From: an uncultured Porphyromonadaceae bacterium | Lineage (GTDB): Bacteria; Bacteroidota; Bacteroidia; Bacteroidales; Muribaculaceae | Length of the DNA stretch: 64,000 bases | Direction: 5' to 3' | NCBI GenBank assembly: GCA_946553045.1 | Contig: CAMNRO010000002.1 | Span: 62,001 to 126,000, forward strand | In this document: one piece after another, positions 7,288-16,301 of the stretch | How the letters are laid out: the number at the start of each line of letters is the position of its first letter | Position numbering within the stretch: position 1 is the first letter of the stretch | The notes under the pieces: model-generated | Database searches by the model: none | Seen by the model: the letters and a program-made list of their open reading frames with translations, nothing else | What the model was told of the DNA's origin: nothing | Made by a program: the position numbers and the translations under genes

Positions 7288-9704
7288 TAGAATTCGAGGG
7301 ATAGGCGGACGTTGAACTGGCGGCGGGTTAGATAGTTGGGCACGGCGTATTGGATATCGTTTATGTCGGTGACCCAGTAGTAGCTGCTGACATTGCTGAT
7401 GTCGAGGAGATTGAAAACGTCGAGCCCGAGCCAGATGCTCTTGAAGTGACGCAGGGCGCCAGTGCGGGGTTCGCCCTCGGCGCGGGGCGAGAGCAGGGCG
7501 TACTGCAGGCCTATGTCTACACGTTTATAGGCCGGAGCGCGGAAGTAGCCCTTGTCGAAACTGCCGCGTGGAGCGGCGAAGGGCAGCCCGTCGTTGAGTA
7601 TGCCGCGGAGGTTGAATTTCAGTTTGGGGAATTTCGGAAAATAGTCGGTGAAGAAGAGGGCAAAGCTGTAGCGGCGGTCGTTGGGGCGCGGCACGTTCAC
7701 GCCGTTGAGTTTTTCGCTCGATTTCATGAGCGAGAAGCTTATCCAGGAGTCGGTGCCGGGCACGAACTGGCCGAATAGCTTGAAATCTATGCCGGTAGCA
7801 TAGCCACTGGTGAGGTTTCGGCCTGCGTAGACGAGCTTGAGATTGTCGACTTCGTAGGGTATGAGGTTGCTCAGGGCCTTGTAGTATGCCTCGCCCGATA
7901 TTTTGAACGGGCGGTTGAAGGCGCGGAAGGTGTAGTCGGCGCCGAAAATAAGCTGGAACGAGCGCTGCGACTTGATGTCGGAGTTGAGACCGATTACGAC
8001 ATTGCCGTCGGCGTCGGTCTCGGGCAGGCGGAATTCCTTGAAGAATGGAGTCTGGTAGTAAAGGCCTGTGGCAAGGCGGAGTGCGAGGCGGGGATTGCGC
8101 GAGGGCACGAATCCGACACTTGCACGCGGGCTTACGAGTGTTTCTTTATTGAAATCCCAGTAGGAAAGGCGCAGGCCGGCGTTGATATTGAAATATCCGG
8201 CACCGGTCTCGAGACGGTAGGTGTCGTTGATGTAGGCGGCAAAGCGGTTGGTGGATAAGTCGTTGTTCGAGCTAAGATTATAGATGACTTTCACTGCGTC
8301 GGGGTCGGCGGGGAGCGAGAATTCGGCCGAGTCGCGCAATTCCCATTCGCGCGAACGGTCGTAGAGCGTTTCGTGCTTGAAGTCGATGCCGTAGTTCAGA
8401 TTGTGTCGTCGGAGGCCTGTAGCGCCTTTGAGGGCTATGTTGAAAACGGAGGCCTTGAAGCGGTTGCGTGCGTGCTCATGGTAGCGTCCGACACCGAGCT
8501 CGCCGCCGATGCCTTCGTTGCCGTCAGAGCCGGAAGTTCCTGCCTGGTCGAGCCAGTATTCGCCTGAAATGTCGTAGCTTACGAGCTCATTTGTAAAGAA
8601 GCCGCCAGCCTGTAATGCAAATTCGGCTTTTTTAGACGGTTTGAAGTTGATGGTAGCGGCGCCGAAATATGTTTCGAAGCGGTCTTTTTCCTGTCCGTCG
8701 AAATATACTGTAAATTCTCGTGCATCGGTCGATGTGCCGAACTTCGTGCTTCTGTTATGAGGAATGAATTTGTAGTTGTTGACGGCAATGTTTCCGAGAG
8801 CCGAAACAGACCATTTTTCGCCGAGTTTCAGAGTCATGCTCGTCTGGTAGTCGAAGAAGCGCGGGTCGTATTCACCTTTGTCGTCGAGAGAGCCCAGGAG
8901 CGAGGAGTTCTGCTTGTAGCGGAGGCCGTGGAGCTGCGAGAATACTTTCGAACTGCTTCCTATTGCCGCAGAAGCGCCCATGAGTGAGGCCGATACAGAG
9001 CCTTCGAAGGCTTCGGGCTGGCGGTAGGTGATATCGAGTACGGAACTCATGCGGTCGGCATACTGGGCCGTGAATCCGCCTGTGGAGAAGCCGATTGCGC
9101 CGACCATATCGGGGTTGACAATACTTAGGCCTTCCTGCTGGCCCGATGATATGAGCTGCGGACGGTAGACCTCGATGCCGTTGATATACACGCTGTTCTC
9201 GTCGTAAGAACCGCCGCGCACGCTGTACTGGCTGCTCATTTCGTTGCTTGAACTTACACCGGCCATTGTGCTGATAAGGGCCTCTACACTGCCGCCGGTC
9301 ACGTCGGGTGCGAGGCGGTAGTTGCCGTTGTCGATTTTCTGCATGCCCGAGGTCTGTTTCTGGTAGTCGGTGACCTCGACTGCCCCGAGGGCATAGCTTG
9401 CCGGGCTCATCTTGACGTTTACTGTCACATCGCCCGAGGCATCTATGAGTCGGCGCTTGCTTTCTTCGAAGCCTATGCAGGTGAAAACCACGCGTATGGT
9501 ATCGGCTTCAGGGGCGGTAAGCGTGTATTTGCCGCCGGCGCCGGTGATGGTGCCGATGGCGGTGCCCTGAATTTTAACGGTGACGAATTCGAGGCCTTCG
9601 TTCTGGTCGTCGGTGACAGTGCCGCTGATTTTCACGGGGCCTTTGGCAGCCATTGTGAAAACTCCGAGCAGAAATATGATGATAAAGATGGTATATCGCT
9701 TCAT
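7287..9704 (-). CDS. TonB-dependent outer-membrane receptor with carboxypeptidase-like N-domain
   Basis: An 805-residue outer-membrane transporter powered by TonB/ExbBD. After the signal peptide (residues 1-19) comes a carboxypeptidase-regulatory-like domain (residues 23-105, ISGTVTDDQNEGLEFVTVKI), then a plug domain (SVEALISTMAGVSSSNEMSSQYSVRGGSYDENSVYINGIEV, about 140-215), then a 22-strand barrel ending FNVRLSLEF. It is shorter than SusC-type receptors and has no SusD neighbour, so the ligand is probably not a polysaccharide; it could be a metal complex, a vitamin or a peptide. It lies 37 bp after the 72-residue ORF and overlaps the small barrel downstream. Confidence 0.9.
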   Translation of the reverse strand: MKRYTIFIIIFLLGVFTMAAKGPVKISGTVTDDQNEGLEFVTVKIQGTAIGTITGAGGKYTLTAPEADTIRVVFTCIGFEESKRRLIDASGDVTVNVKMSPASYALGAVEVTDYQKQTSGMQKIDNGNYRLAPDVTGGSVEALISTMAGVSSSNEMSSQYSVRGGSYDENSVYINGIEVYRPQLISSGQQEGLSIVNPDMVGAIGFSTGGFTAQYADRMSSVLDITYRQPEAFEGSVSASLMGASAAIGSSSKVFSQLHGLRYKQNSSLLGSLDDKGEYDPRFFDYQTSMTLKLGEKWSVSALGNIAVNNYKFIPHNRSTKFGTSTDAREFTVYFDGQEKDRFETYFGAATINFKPSKKAEFALQAGGFFTNELVSYDISGEYWLDQAGTSGSDGNEGIGGELGVGRYHEHARNRFKASVFNIALKGATGLRRHNLNYGIDFKHETLYDRSREWELRDSAEFSLPADPDAVKVIYNLSSNNDLSTNRFAAYINDTYRLETGAGYFNINAGLRLSYWDFNKETLVSPRASVGFVPSRNPRLALRLATGLYYQTPFFKEFRLPETDADGNVVIGLNSDIKSQRSFQLIFGADYTFRAFNRPFKISGEAYYKALSNLIPYEVDNLKLVYAGRNLTSGYATGIDFKLFGQFVPGTDSWISFSLMKSSEKLNGVNVPRPNDRRYSFALFFTDYFPKFPKLKFNLRGILNDGLPFAAPRGSFDKGYFRAPAYKRVDIGLQYALLSPRAEGEPRTGALRHFKSIWLGLDVFNLLDISNVSSYYWVTDINDIQYAVPNYLTRRQFNVRLSLEF

Positions 9705-9741
9705 TATATCTTAAATAACGAGCGCTCAGCCAAAAAATTGC

Positions 9742-9960
9742 CTAAGGCAGCAGCTTAAGCTCCGGAGAGTTGGAATGCCCGTTGGGGAAGGATATGCGGA
9801 CGGTGCCTCCGTGGTAGGGTGTGGAAGCCGTTTCGCGCTCGAATGGCGTGATTGCGACGTGCCAGATGCCATCGGCGTCGGGCATGGCTTCGATTAATGA
9901 GAGCGGGTAGATTTTTCCGAGGTATTCGACGCGTCGGCCGAGCATACGGATTGTGTTCAT
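9742..9960 (-). CDS. Small conserved-looking protein in the lspA operon
   Basis: A 72-residue soluble protein without signal peptide. The start codon overlaps the DUF4296 stop in an ATGA arrangement, which is the main evidence that it is translated. The sequence (YLGKIYPLSLIEAMPDADGIWHVAITPFERETAST) suggests a small beta-rich fold. I do not recognise a family. Its position between a lipoprotein of the lspA operon and a TonB receptor suggests only co-expression with cell-envelope genes. Confidence 0.6.
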   Translation of the reverse strand: MNTIRMLGRRVEYLGKIYPLSLIEAMPDADGIWHVAITPFERETASTPYHGGTVRISFPNGHSNSPELKLLP

Positions 9961-10814
9961 GAGGCTATCGAGTCGGGTTCGGCAGCCTTCTGTTCTGAAG
10001 GCACGGGCGATTCTATGACTTCGCCGAGATTCTTATATGTGCGGATATTGTATCGTCCCGGCGGATTATTGTGGTCCACGCGTTTACGAATCATTTCCAT
10101 GCTGTCGGTCCGCAGCGAGACTCCCGGGCGGCTCAGACCGTCGATGAAGCCGAATATGCGGTTGGCCGTGAGGGTTGAGTCGGTATTGAACACGATTTCG
10201 TTCCAGCCGTCGGCCGAGAAGTTTTTTGTTGCTATCTCGACGGTTCCGTCGGTATATTCGGCCACCATTGTGAAGCAGAGGTTCTCTGTGTTGTTGAAGA
10301 ACTTGGCGCGCCAGGTATAGCTGTCGCCGCGCTCCCAGTTTTCATCGTTGGAGAACGAGAATGTGGCCGTCCGCGACGGCATGAGGTCGTTGAAGGTGAT
10401 GAAACGGGCGTTCGGCCATACGTCTACCGAGTCGCCGGCTATTGAGAGGGCAGCCTCGGCGGCTATGCGGTTGCCGGTCTCGATAAGACGGTGGTCGAGT
10501 ATTTCTATTGTCTTGTCGTAGACCTCCATATACTGCGCCATGTGACGTCCGTACCAGGAGAATGAGCTGTCTACTTCTTCGGGGGTGACGTTATGGCGAG
10601 CATAGACGCTCTGCTTGAACAGCTGTCTGAGTGAATCGTTGTAAAAATCGCCACGGTTCATGTCGACCACAGCCTCGCCGGTATGGAAGTCGGCAAGGAG
10701 CTCGGCCATACGGTCGGGCGGAATGACTCCTCCCGGCACCTTTGAGCAGGCGCAGGCGAGGAGGCCGAACGCTATGGCCACCAGTTCACTTTTTATTCTT
10801 GACCTCGACGTCAT
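9957..10814 (-). CDS. DUF4296 domain lipoprotein
   Basis: A 285-residue protein with a lipoprotein signal (ELVAIAFGLLACAC, Cys as the acylated residue). The N-terminal part (KVPGGVIPPDRMAELLADFHTGEAVVD, residues about 25-50) is the DUF4296 signature, and the helix pair after it (SLRQLFKQSVYARHNVTPEEVDSSFSWYGRHM) also fits. Its neighbour on the 5' side is lspA, the signal peptidase that would process it; DUF4296 next to lspA is a recurrent Bacteroidetes arrangement. It overlaps lspA by 29 bp and the next ORF by 4 bp. Function unknown; located in the envelope. Confidence 0.85.
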   Translation of the reverse strand: MTSRSRIKSELVAIAFGLLACACSKVPGGVIPPDRMAELLADFHTGEAVVDMNRGDFYNDSLRQLFKQSVYARHNVTPEEVDSSFSWYGRHMAQYMEVYDKTIEILDHRLIETGNRIAAEAALSIAGDSVDVWPNARFITFNDLMPSRTATFSFSNDENWERGDSYTWRAKFFNNTENLCFTMVAEYTDGTVEIATKNFSADGWNEIVFNTDSTLTANRIFGFIDGLSRPGVSLRTDSMEMIRKRVDHNNPPGRYNIRTYKNLGEVIESPVPSEQKAAEPDSIAS

Positions 10815-11439
10815 AGCGGGCGTAGTCCGAACTTAGATATTTGGTGTAGAAGAATATAATCATAGCCATGCCTACTGTGATGGCGGCATCGGCGATGTTG
10901 AATACCGGGTCGAAGAACGAAAATTCCTGGCCTCCGATGACCGGCAGCCATTCGGGCCAGTTGAAAGCGAAGAGGGGGAAGTAGAGCATGTCGACGACGA
11001 GCCCGTGGAAAACGCCTCCGTATCCTTCGCCCCAGGGAACGAACGAGGCTGTCATCGGCGGATAGGGATTGGTGAATATCTCGCCGTAGAATACGCAGTC
11101 TATGATGTTGCCGAACGCGCCTGCCGCAACAAGCGAAACTGCTGTCATGTAGCCGGCCGAGACCTTTGCCACTTTGGCTATGCGGACAAGGTACCAGGCG
11201 AGAAAGCCGACAAGAATGATGCGGAATGAGGTAAGGAACAGCTTGCTGCCCAGCTCGATACCGAATGCCATGCCGTTGTTCTGGATAAAGCGGAGGTGAA
11301 AGAACGGAAGCACCTCGACGTCTTCGCCGAGGTAGAAATGAGTTTTCACATAGCATTTCACCACCTGGTCGACTATTATTATAATCGCGGCAGTGAGGGC
11401 GCCGAGCAGTGCCAGGCGCCTTGTCTTAGAACCTTCCAT
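10786..11439 (-). CDS. lspA: Lipoprotein signal peptidase (signal peptidase II)
   Basis: A 217-residue inner-membrane aspartyl protease that removes signal peptides from prolipoproteins after diacylglyceryl transfer. The two catalytic Asp regions are visible: GNIIDCVFYGEIF (about residue 110) and FNIADAAITVGMAMI (about residue 185). At least four transmembrane segments surround them. The loop between residues 115 and 160 is long, as in other Bacteroidetes. A TTG precedes the ATG in frame; the ATG at 11439 is preferred because it forms a TGATG junction with the dksA-like gene. Confidence 0.93.
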   Translation of the reverse strand: MEGSKTRRLALLGALTAAIIIIVDQVVKCYVKTHFYLGEDVEVLPFFHLRFIQNNGMAFGIELGSKLFLTSFRIILVGFLAWYLVRIAKVAKVSAGYMTAVSLVAAGAFGNIIDCVFYGEIFTNPYPPMTASFVPWGEGYGGVFHGLVVDMLYFPLFAFNWPEWLPVIGGQEFSFFDPVFNIADAAITVGMAMIIFFYTKYLSSDYARYDVEVKNKK

Positions 11440-11819
11440 CAATGGTCGGGGTTATTTTTTGCCTCTACGCAGAGAGTGGCGTGAGGAACTGCCCGGAGGC
11501 GTTCCTTGGGTATCAGTTTGCCGGTAGCGCGGCAGATTCCGTAGGTTTTGTTGTCGATACGCACAAGCGCGCCGCGCAGATGGTTGATGAACTGGCGCTG
11601 GCGCTCGGCAAGACGAGCGTTGGCCTCGCGTTCGAGCACATTGGCGCCTTCTTCGAGGGTTTTGAAAGTGGGCGAAGTGTCGGCGGTGTCGTTGCCGTCG
11701 GTGTTGCGCAGGCTCTGGCACAGCTCTTCGTAGAGGGCTGTGGCTTTCTCGATTTTGGCGAGTATTATCTGGCGGAATTCTTCAAGTTCCTCGTCGGAAT
11801 ACCGTAGCTGGTCACTCAT
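11439..11819 (-). CDS. DksA/TraR-family protein with reduced zinc finger
   Basis: A 126-residue member of the DksA/TraR family, proteins that enter the secondary channel of RNA polymerase, some together with ppGpp. The N-terminal half (residues 1-85) is a predicted coiled coil rich in Glu/Arg (LRYSDEELEEFRQIILAKIEKATALYEEL). The C-terminal finger YGICRATGKLIPKERLRAVPHATLC keeps only two of the four usual cysteines. This is common in Bacteroidetes members, where zinc binding is probably lost. It starts 117 bp after ileS, with a hairpin between them, and is coupled to lspA. Confidence 0.85.
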   Translation of the reverse strand: MSDQLRYSDEELEEFRQIILAKIEKATALYEELCQSLRNTDGNDTADTSPTFKTLEEGANVLEREANARLAERQRQFINHLRGALVRIDNKTYGICRATGKLIPKERLRAVPHATLCVEAKNNPDH

Positions 11820-11861
11820 AGTTTTATGGTTTTAGAGGGTTTGAAAAGTATTGAGTTTAAG

Positions 11862-11906
11862 AAGTTAAGATAATGGCTCTTTCGAGCAGCGCCATTATCT
11901 TAACTT
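11862..11906. terminator. 16-bp perfect hairpin after ileS
   Basis: AAGTTAAGATAATGGC (11862-11877) and its exact complement (11891-11906) surround a 13-nt loop. The hairpin sits between ileS and the dksA-like gene. The clean T-run follows it on the plus strand; on the minus strand, the direction of the genes, the U-tract is weak. It may therefore be a processing or partial termination site rather than a full terminator. Confidence 0.55.
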
Positions 11907-11936
11907 TTTGGACTCATTACTTTATAAACTCCTAAA

Positions 11937-14900
11937 TCAGGAGATTGTTATGACGGCACCGATTTTTAGGTCGTCGATGTCGAAAATCACAAGGTTTTTG
12001 TCGTCGTTGACATCGCCTACAGTGATTGAATCGGCAAGAACCTGCTCTGCGATATAGTCGGAGTAGACCGAAAGAACATCGTCGAGTTCGGGGCAGTGCA
12101 TGAATTGTATGTTGATATGGTCGGTGATGTCGAAGTTCTGCTCCTTGCGGTAGCGCTGTACGCGGTTGATGATGTCGCGCGAGAGGCCTTCGCGGAAGAG
12201 TTCGGGGCTGATTTCGATGTCGAGGGCCACGGTGAGCGCGCCCTCGTTGGCAACGAGCCAGCCGGGAATGTCTTCGGAAATGACTTTGACATCGGCGAGG
12301 TCAACACGGGTGCTTACACCGTCGATTTCGAGGTCGATGCCGCCTTCGCGCTCGAGTGTGCGGATCTGCTCGGCCGAGAATGCCTTGATGAGGGCTGCGG
12401 CCTGCTTCATGAGTTTGCCGAATTTCGGGCCGAGTTTCTTGAAGTCGGGGTCTACACGCTTCACAAACACTTCGTTGTCGGGCGCTACGACCTGGAGCTC
12501 CTTCACATTGACTTCTGTCTTGACGATGTCGGCCACGGCCTCGATGATGGCGGCGGCTTCGGCGTCGACAGCAGGCACGAGCATCTTGGCGAGCGGCTGG
12601 CGAACCTTGATGTTGGCCTTCTTGCGGAGGCTGAGTACGAGCGAGGTCAGGCGCTGGGCTACGTCCATGCGGTGCTCGAGGGCGGCGTCGACGTCGGCTT
12701 CGTTGTAGACGGGGAAGTCGGCGAGGTGGACGGATTCGGGCGTTTCGTTGAGGTCGCGGAATAGACGGTCGGCGAAGAACGGTGCGACAGGAGCCATCAG
12801 ACGTGCCACAGTGTCGAGACATGTGTAGAGTGTCTGGTATGCGGCAATCTTGTCGGTGTCGAAGTTTCCGCCCCAGAAACGCTTGCGGCTCAGACGTACG
12901 TACCAGTTCGAAAGGTCGGACTGCACGAAGTCGCTGATGGCGCGGGCGGCGTTGGTGGGCTCGTAGGCGTCGAATGCGTCGGTGACGTTCTTCACCAGGG
13001 TGTTGAGCACCGAAAGAATCCAGCGGTCGAGTTCATGGCGCTCGGCCACGGGCACCTGAGGCTCTTCGCCGGTGAAGCCGTCGACGTTGGCATACATGGC
13101 GAAGAAATTGTATGTGCTCGAGAGGGTTGCGAAGAACTTGCGTGCAACTTCGACAACGCCGTCGGAGTCGTATTTGAGGTCAATCCATGGAGCGGTGGTG
13201 GCAATCATGTACCAGCGCAGGGGGTCGGAGCCGAATTTATCGATTGCTTCGAAGGGGTCGACGGCGTTGCCTTTGCGCTTCGACATCTTTTCGCCGTTTT
13301 TATCGAGTACGAGGCCGTTGGAAATCACGGTCTTGAACGCAACGTGGTCGAACACCATCGTGCCGATGGCATGGAGGGTGAAGAACCAGCCGCGTGTCTG
13401 GTCGACGCCCTCGGCGATGAAGTCGGCGGGGAATACGGCGCCGTTTTCCACTATCTCCTTGTTTTCGAAGGGGTAGTGCATCTGGGCGTAAGGCATCGAG
13501 CCGCTGTCGAACCATACGTCGATGAGGTCGGTCTCGCGGTGCATTGGAGCTCCCGAAGCCGATACGAGCACGATGTCGTCCACGTAGGGGCGGTGGAGGT
13601 CGATTTTATCGTAGTTTTCCTTCGAATAGTCGCCGGGAACGAAGCCTTTGTCCTTGAACGGATTGGACTTCATGATACCTGCGGCTACCGATTTCTCTAT
13701 TTCGTTGTAGAGAGTCTCGACGCTGTCGATGCATATCTCTTCGGCGCCGTTCTCTGTGCGCCAGATGGGCAGCGGGGTGCCCCAGAAGCGGCTGCGCGAG
13801 AGATTCCAGTCCTGAAGATTTTCGAGCCATTTGCCGAAGCGGCCGCTGCCGGTTGCAGCGGGCTTCCACTGTATGGTCTCGTTGAGGGCTATCATGCGTT
13901 CGCGGGCTTCTGTCGAGCGGATAAACCAGCTGTCGAGCGGATAGTAGAGCACGGGCTTGTCGGTGCGCCAGCAGTGGGGATAGTTGTGGGTGTGCTTTTC
14001 GATGCGGAAAACCTTGCCGGCCTGTTTGAGGTACATGCAGATTTCCACGTCGAGTGTTTCGTCGCCTTCCTTGGCTTCGGCGTTATATGCGTTTTTCACA
14101 TATTTGCCGGCCCATTCGGCATAGTCGGCGCTCACGCGCTCGGCCACAAAAGCGGGGTCGAGGTCTTCTATGCGGTAGAAGCGGCCTGTGAGGTCTACCA
14201 TCGGGCGGAGGTTGCCGTCGCGGTCGATGAGGTGGAGCGGGGGAATGCCGTTCTGCTTGGAAACACGAAGGTCGTCGGCGCCGAATGTGCCTGCGATGTG
14301 CACGATGCCGGTACCGTCTTCGGTTGTCACATAGTCGCCGGGGATAACGCGGAAAGCGCCTTCGCCGGGGTTAACCCAGGGAATGAGTTGTTCGTAGTGC
14401 AGGCCGACGAGTTCGCTGCCGTCGACGGTGGCTACAACCTGCCAGGGCACCAGCTTGTCGCCTGCTTTGTAGTCTTCGAGGGCGATGTCTTTGGCCTTGG
14501 CGTTGAATATGGAGCCGAGCAGAGCCTCTGCCACGGTCACGGTGATTGGTTCGCCCGAGTAGGGGTTATATGTGCGTACGATTGCGTAGCGTATCGAGGG
14601 GCCTACGCAGAGCGCAGTGTTCGAGGGCAGTGTCCAGGGTGTGGTTGTCCAGGCGAGCATGCATGCCTTGCCCCAGCCTTCCATTGCGGGGATAGTATCC
14701 TTGAGAGTGAACTGGGCGGTGCAAGTGGTGTCTTTCACATCGCGGTAGCAGCCGGGCTGGTTGAGCTCGTGTGAGCTGAGGCCTGTGCCTGCTGCGGGCG
14801 AGTAGGGCTGGATAGTGTAGCCCTTGTAGAGCAGCCCTTTGTTGTAAATCTGGGCGAGAAGCCACCATACGCTCTCGATGTAGCGGTTGTCGTAGGTGAT

Positions 14901-15347
14901 ATAGGGGTCGTTCATGTCCACCCAGTAGCCCATCATGTCGGTGAGCGATTCCCACTCGCGGGTGTACTTCATTACCTCGCGGCGGCAGGCGGCGTTGTAT
15001 TCGTCGACGCTGATAGTCTTGCCGATGTCTTCCTTGGTGATGCCGAGCGAGCGCTCCACACCGAGTTCGACGGGCAGACCGTGTGTATCCCAGCCGGCTT
15101 TGCGCTTCACGTGGAAGCCTTTCATTGTCTTGTAGCGGCAGAAGAGGTCTTTGATGGTGCGGGCCATCACATGGTGGATGCCCGGCATGCCGTTTGCCGA
15201 CGGCGGCCCCTCGAAGAATACGAAGGAAGGCGCGCCTTCACGCAAGGCGAGGCTGCGGCCGAAGAGGTCGGCTTCGCGCCAGCGCTCGAGCATTTCCTTG
15301 TTGATGTCCGAGAGGTTGAACGATGTATATTCTTTAAATTTTTTCAT
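11937..15347 (-). CDS. ileS: Isoleucyl-tRNA synthetase
   Basis: An 1136-residue class I aminoacyl-tRNA synthetase that charges tRNA-Ile in the cytoplasm. The HIGH-type motif appears as GPPSANGMPGIHHVMART (residue about 48-65) and KMSKR as KNGEKMSKRKGNAVDP (about residue 690). The CP1 editing domain lies between them (HIAGTFGADDLRV region), and the C-terminal anticodon-binding region follows (WYVRLSRKRFWGG). The length and the HIHH-like spacing match the long, eukaryotic-like IleRS clade found in Bacteroidetes, which is often less sensitive to mupirocin; that last point is a family property, not tested here. Confidence 0.97.
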   Translation of the reverse strand: MKKFKEYTSFNLSDINKEMLERWREADLFGRSLALREGAPSFVFFEGPPSANGMPGIHHVMARTIKDLFCRYKTMKGFHVKRKAGWDTHGLPVELGVERSLGITKEDIGKTISVDEYNAACRREVMKYTREWESLTDMMGYWVDMNDPYITYDNRYIESVWWLLAQIYNKGLLYKGYTIQPYSPAAGTGLSSHELNQPGCYRDVKDTTCTAQFTLKDTIPAMEGWGKACMLAWTTTPWTLPSNTALCVGPSIRYAIVRTYNPYSGEPITVTVAEALLGSIFNAKAKDIALEDYKAGDKLVPWQVVATVDGSELVGLHYEQLIPWVNPGEGAFRVIPGDYVTTEDGTGIVHIAGTFGADDLRVSKQNGIPPLHLIDRDGNLRPMVDLTGRFYRIEDLDPAFVAERVSADYAEWAGKYVKNAYNAEAKEGDETLDVEICMYLKQAGKVFRIEKHTHNYPHCWRTDKPVLYYPLDSWFIRSTEARERMIALNETIQWKPAATGSGRFGKWLENLQDWNLSRSRFWGTPLPIWRTENGAEEICIDSVETLYNEIEKSVAAGIMKSNPFKDKGFVPGDYSKENYDKIDLHRPYVDDIVLVSASGAPMHRETDLIDVWFDSGSMPYAQMHYPFENKEIVENGAVFPADFIAEGVDQTRGWFFTLHAIGTMVFDHVAFKTVISNGLVLDKNGEKMSKRKGNAVDPFEAIDKFGSDPLRWYMIATTAPWIDLKYDSDGVVEVARKFFATLSSTYNFFAMYANVDGFTGEEPQVPVAERHELDRWILSVLNTLVKNVTDAFDAYEPTNAARAISDFVQSDLSNWYVRLSRKRFWGGNFDTDKIAAYQTLYTCLDTVARLMAPVAPFFADRLFRDLNETPESVHLADFPVYNEADVDAALEHRMDVAQRLTSLVLSLRKKANIKVRQPLAKMLVPAVDAEAAAIIEAVADIVKTEVNVKELQVVAPDNEVFVKRVDPDFKKLGPKFGKLMKQAAALIKAFSAEQIRTLEREGGIDLEIDGVSTRVDLADVKVISEDIPGWLVANEGALTVALDIEISPELFREGLSRDIINRVQRYRKEQNFDITDHINIQFMHCPELDDVLSVYSDYIAEQVLADSITVGDVNDDKNLVIFDIDDLKIGAVITIS

Positions 15348-15458
15348 TTCGCGAAAATGATTGACAATATGATTAAAGGAGAGACTGTTGGATAGCTAAA
15401 CTATTAAACCTTCAGCCTTAAGCCACTGACCGGGCAAGGATTGGGATTTTAAACCGCA

Positions 15459-15494
15459 AAGGGTGTGCCGGCCACAATCGGCGGACACACCCTT
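15459..15494 (-). terminator. Hairpin after rpsP
   Basis: AAGGGTGTG (15459-15467) pairs with CACACCCTT (15486-15494), with an inner CCG/CGG extension. It lies 24 bp beyond the rpsP stop on the minus strand and is followed by TTTGCGGTTTAAAAT, a weak U-tract. Confidence 0.55.
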
Positions 15495-15517
15495 CGGGTA
15501 TTTTTGCGGGGCAGATA

Positions 15518-16051
15518 TTATTCTGCTGCAGGTGCTTCGGCTTCGCCCTCGCCTTCGGCGGGAGCTTCGGCGGCTGCGGCTGCAGCTGCTGCTTCGGCTT
15601 TCTTCTTGGCTACGGCTTCTGCCTTAGCCTTGTTCTTGGCAGTTTCGGCTTCGAGACGTTCTTTAGCGGCTTCCTGAGCCTTGGTTGCCATGCTGCTCTT
15701 CTGCGAAGCTACCTTCGCATCTTTGTTAGCCTTCCAGGCTGCGAAACGACGCTCAGCTTCTGCCTGGTCGAATGCGCCCTTGGCTACGCCACCCATGAGG
15801 TGCTTCATCAGAAGTACGCCTTCATTGCTGAGGATAGCGCGTACGGTGTCGGTGGGTTCAGCACCAACAGTCACCCAATACAAAGCCCGTTCGAAGTTAA
15901 GAGTAATTGTAGCAGGATTAGTGTTCGGATTATAGGAACCTATCCTTTCAATAAATCTACCATCTCGTGGTGCCCTGCTATCGGCGATGACAATAGGATA
16001 GAACGCATAGTTCTTGCGACCATGACGTTGTAATCTAATTTTTGTTGCCAT
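15518..16051 (-). CDS. rpsP: Small ribosomal subunit protein bS16
   Basis: A 177-residue protein whose first 80 residues are bS16 ([20 protein letters not shown], then [19 protein letters not shown] and [20 protein letters not shown]). The rest is a low-complexity tail of Lys, Ala and Glu ending [13 protein letters not shown]. Such tails are usual for Bacteroidetes bS16; the core would sit in the 30S body near 16S helices. A frame continues 24 codons upstream, but the promoter position and the conserved MATKI start fix 16051. The gene is monocistronic here, without rimM or trmD. Confidence 0.95.
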   Translation of the reverse strand: MATKIRLQRHGRKNYAFYPIVIADSRAPRDGRFIERIGSYNPNTNPATITLNFERALYWVTVGAEPTDTVRAILSNEGVLLMKHLMGGVAKGAFDQAEAERRFAAWKANKDAKVASQKSSMATKAQEAAKERLEAETAKNKAKAEAVAKKKAEAAAAAAAAEAPAEGEGEAEAPAAE

Positions 16052-16092
16052 TGAAATTTGTTTGTAATATGGTTTTGTACTGTTTAGCGGCG

Positions 16093-16124
16093 CAAAGGTA
16101 CAATTTTCCCTCCACATTTCCAAA
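16093..16124 (-). promoter_or_regulatory. rpsP promoter
   Basis: Minus-strand TTTG (16121-16124), 20-nt spacer, TACCTTTG (16093-16100): a full match to the Bacteroidetes consensus. Transcription would begin near 16086, giving a 35-nt leader. The -33 box and most of the spacer lie inside the 62-bp repeat copy 1. Confidence 0.75.
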
Positions 16125-16157
16125 TCTTTTTTGCATTCGGAAATCGCGGAGGGAAAA
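16096..16157. repeat. 62-bp palindromic repeat, copy 1 (rpsP promoter side)
   Basis: Identical over 62 bp to 17805-17866, in the same orientation. Internally palindromic: TTTTCCCTCC pairs with GGAGGGAAAA (10 bp) and, after a small internal loop, ATTTCC pairs with GGAAAT around a T-rich loop. This copy includes the -33 element and part of the -7 element of the rpsP promoter. Confidence 0.9.
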
Positions 16158-16301
16158 GTTTATGCTTTGACAGTTGTAAATCAATAATAAAAGTCAAGAA
16201 TCGCACATCATGTCTCGTAGATGAAGCGTTTGCCTGTAAGGGACGTTTCCCGCTGCCGATGTCCTGTCCGGCGGGCCTTTAGAGACTTGTTAAACATTCG
16301 T

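Noticed and set aside
13035..14774. 579-codon open frame on the plus strand inside ileS
   Set aside because: It lies antisense to a fully conserved IleRS; the translation is Gly/Val/Glu-rich without motifs and arises from codon bias of the true gene.
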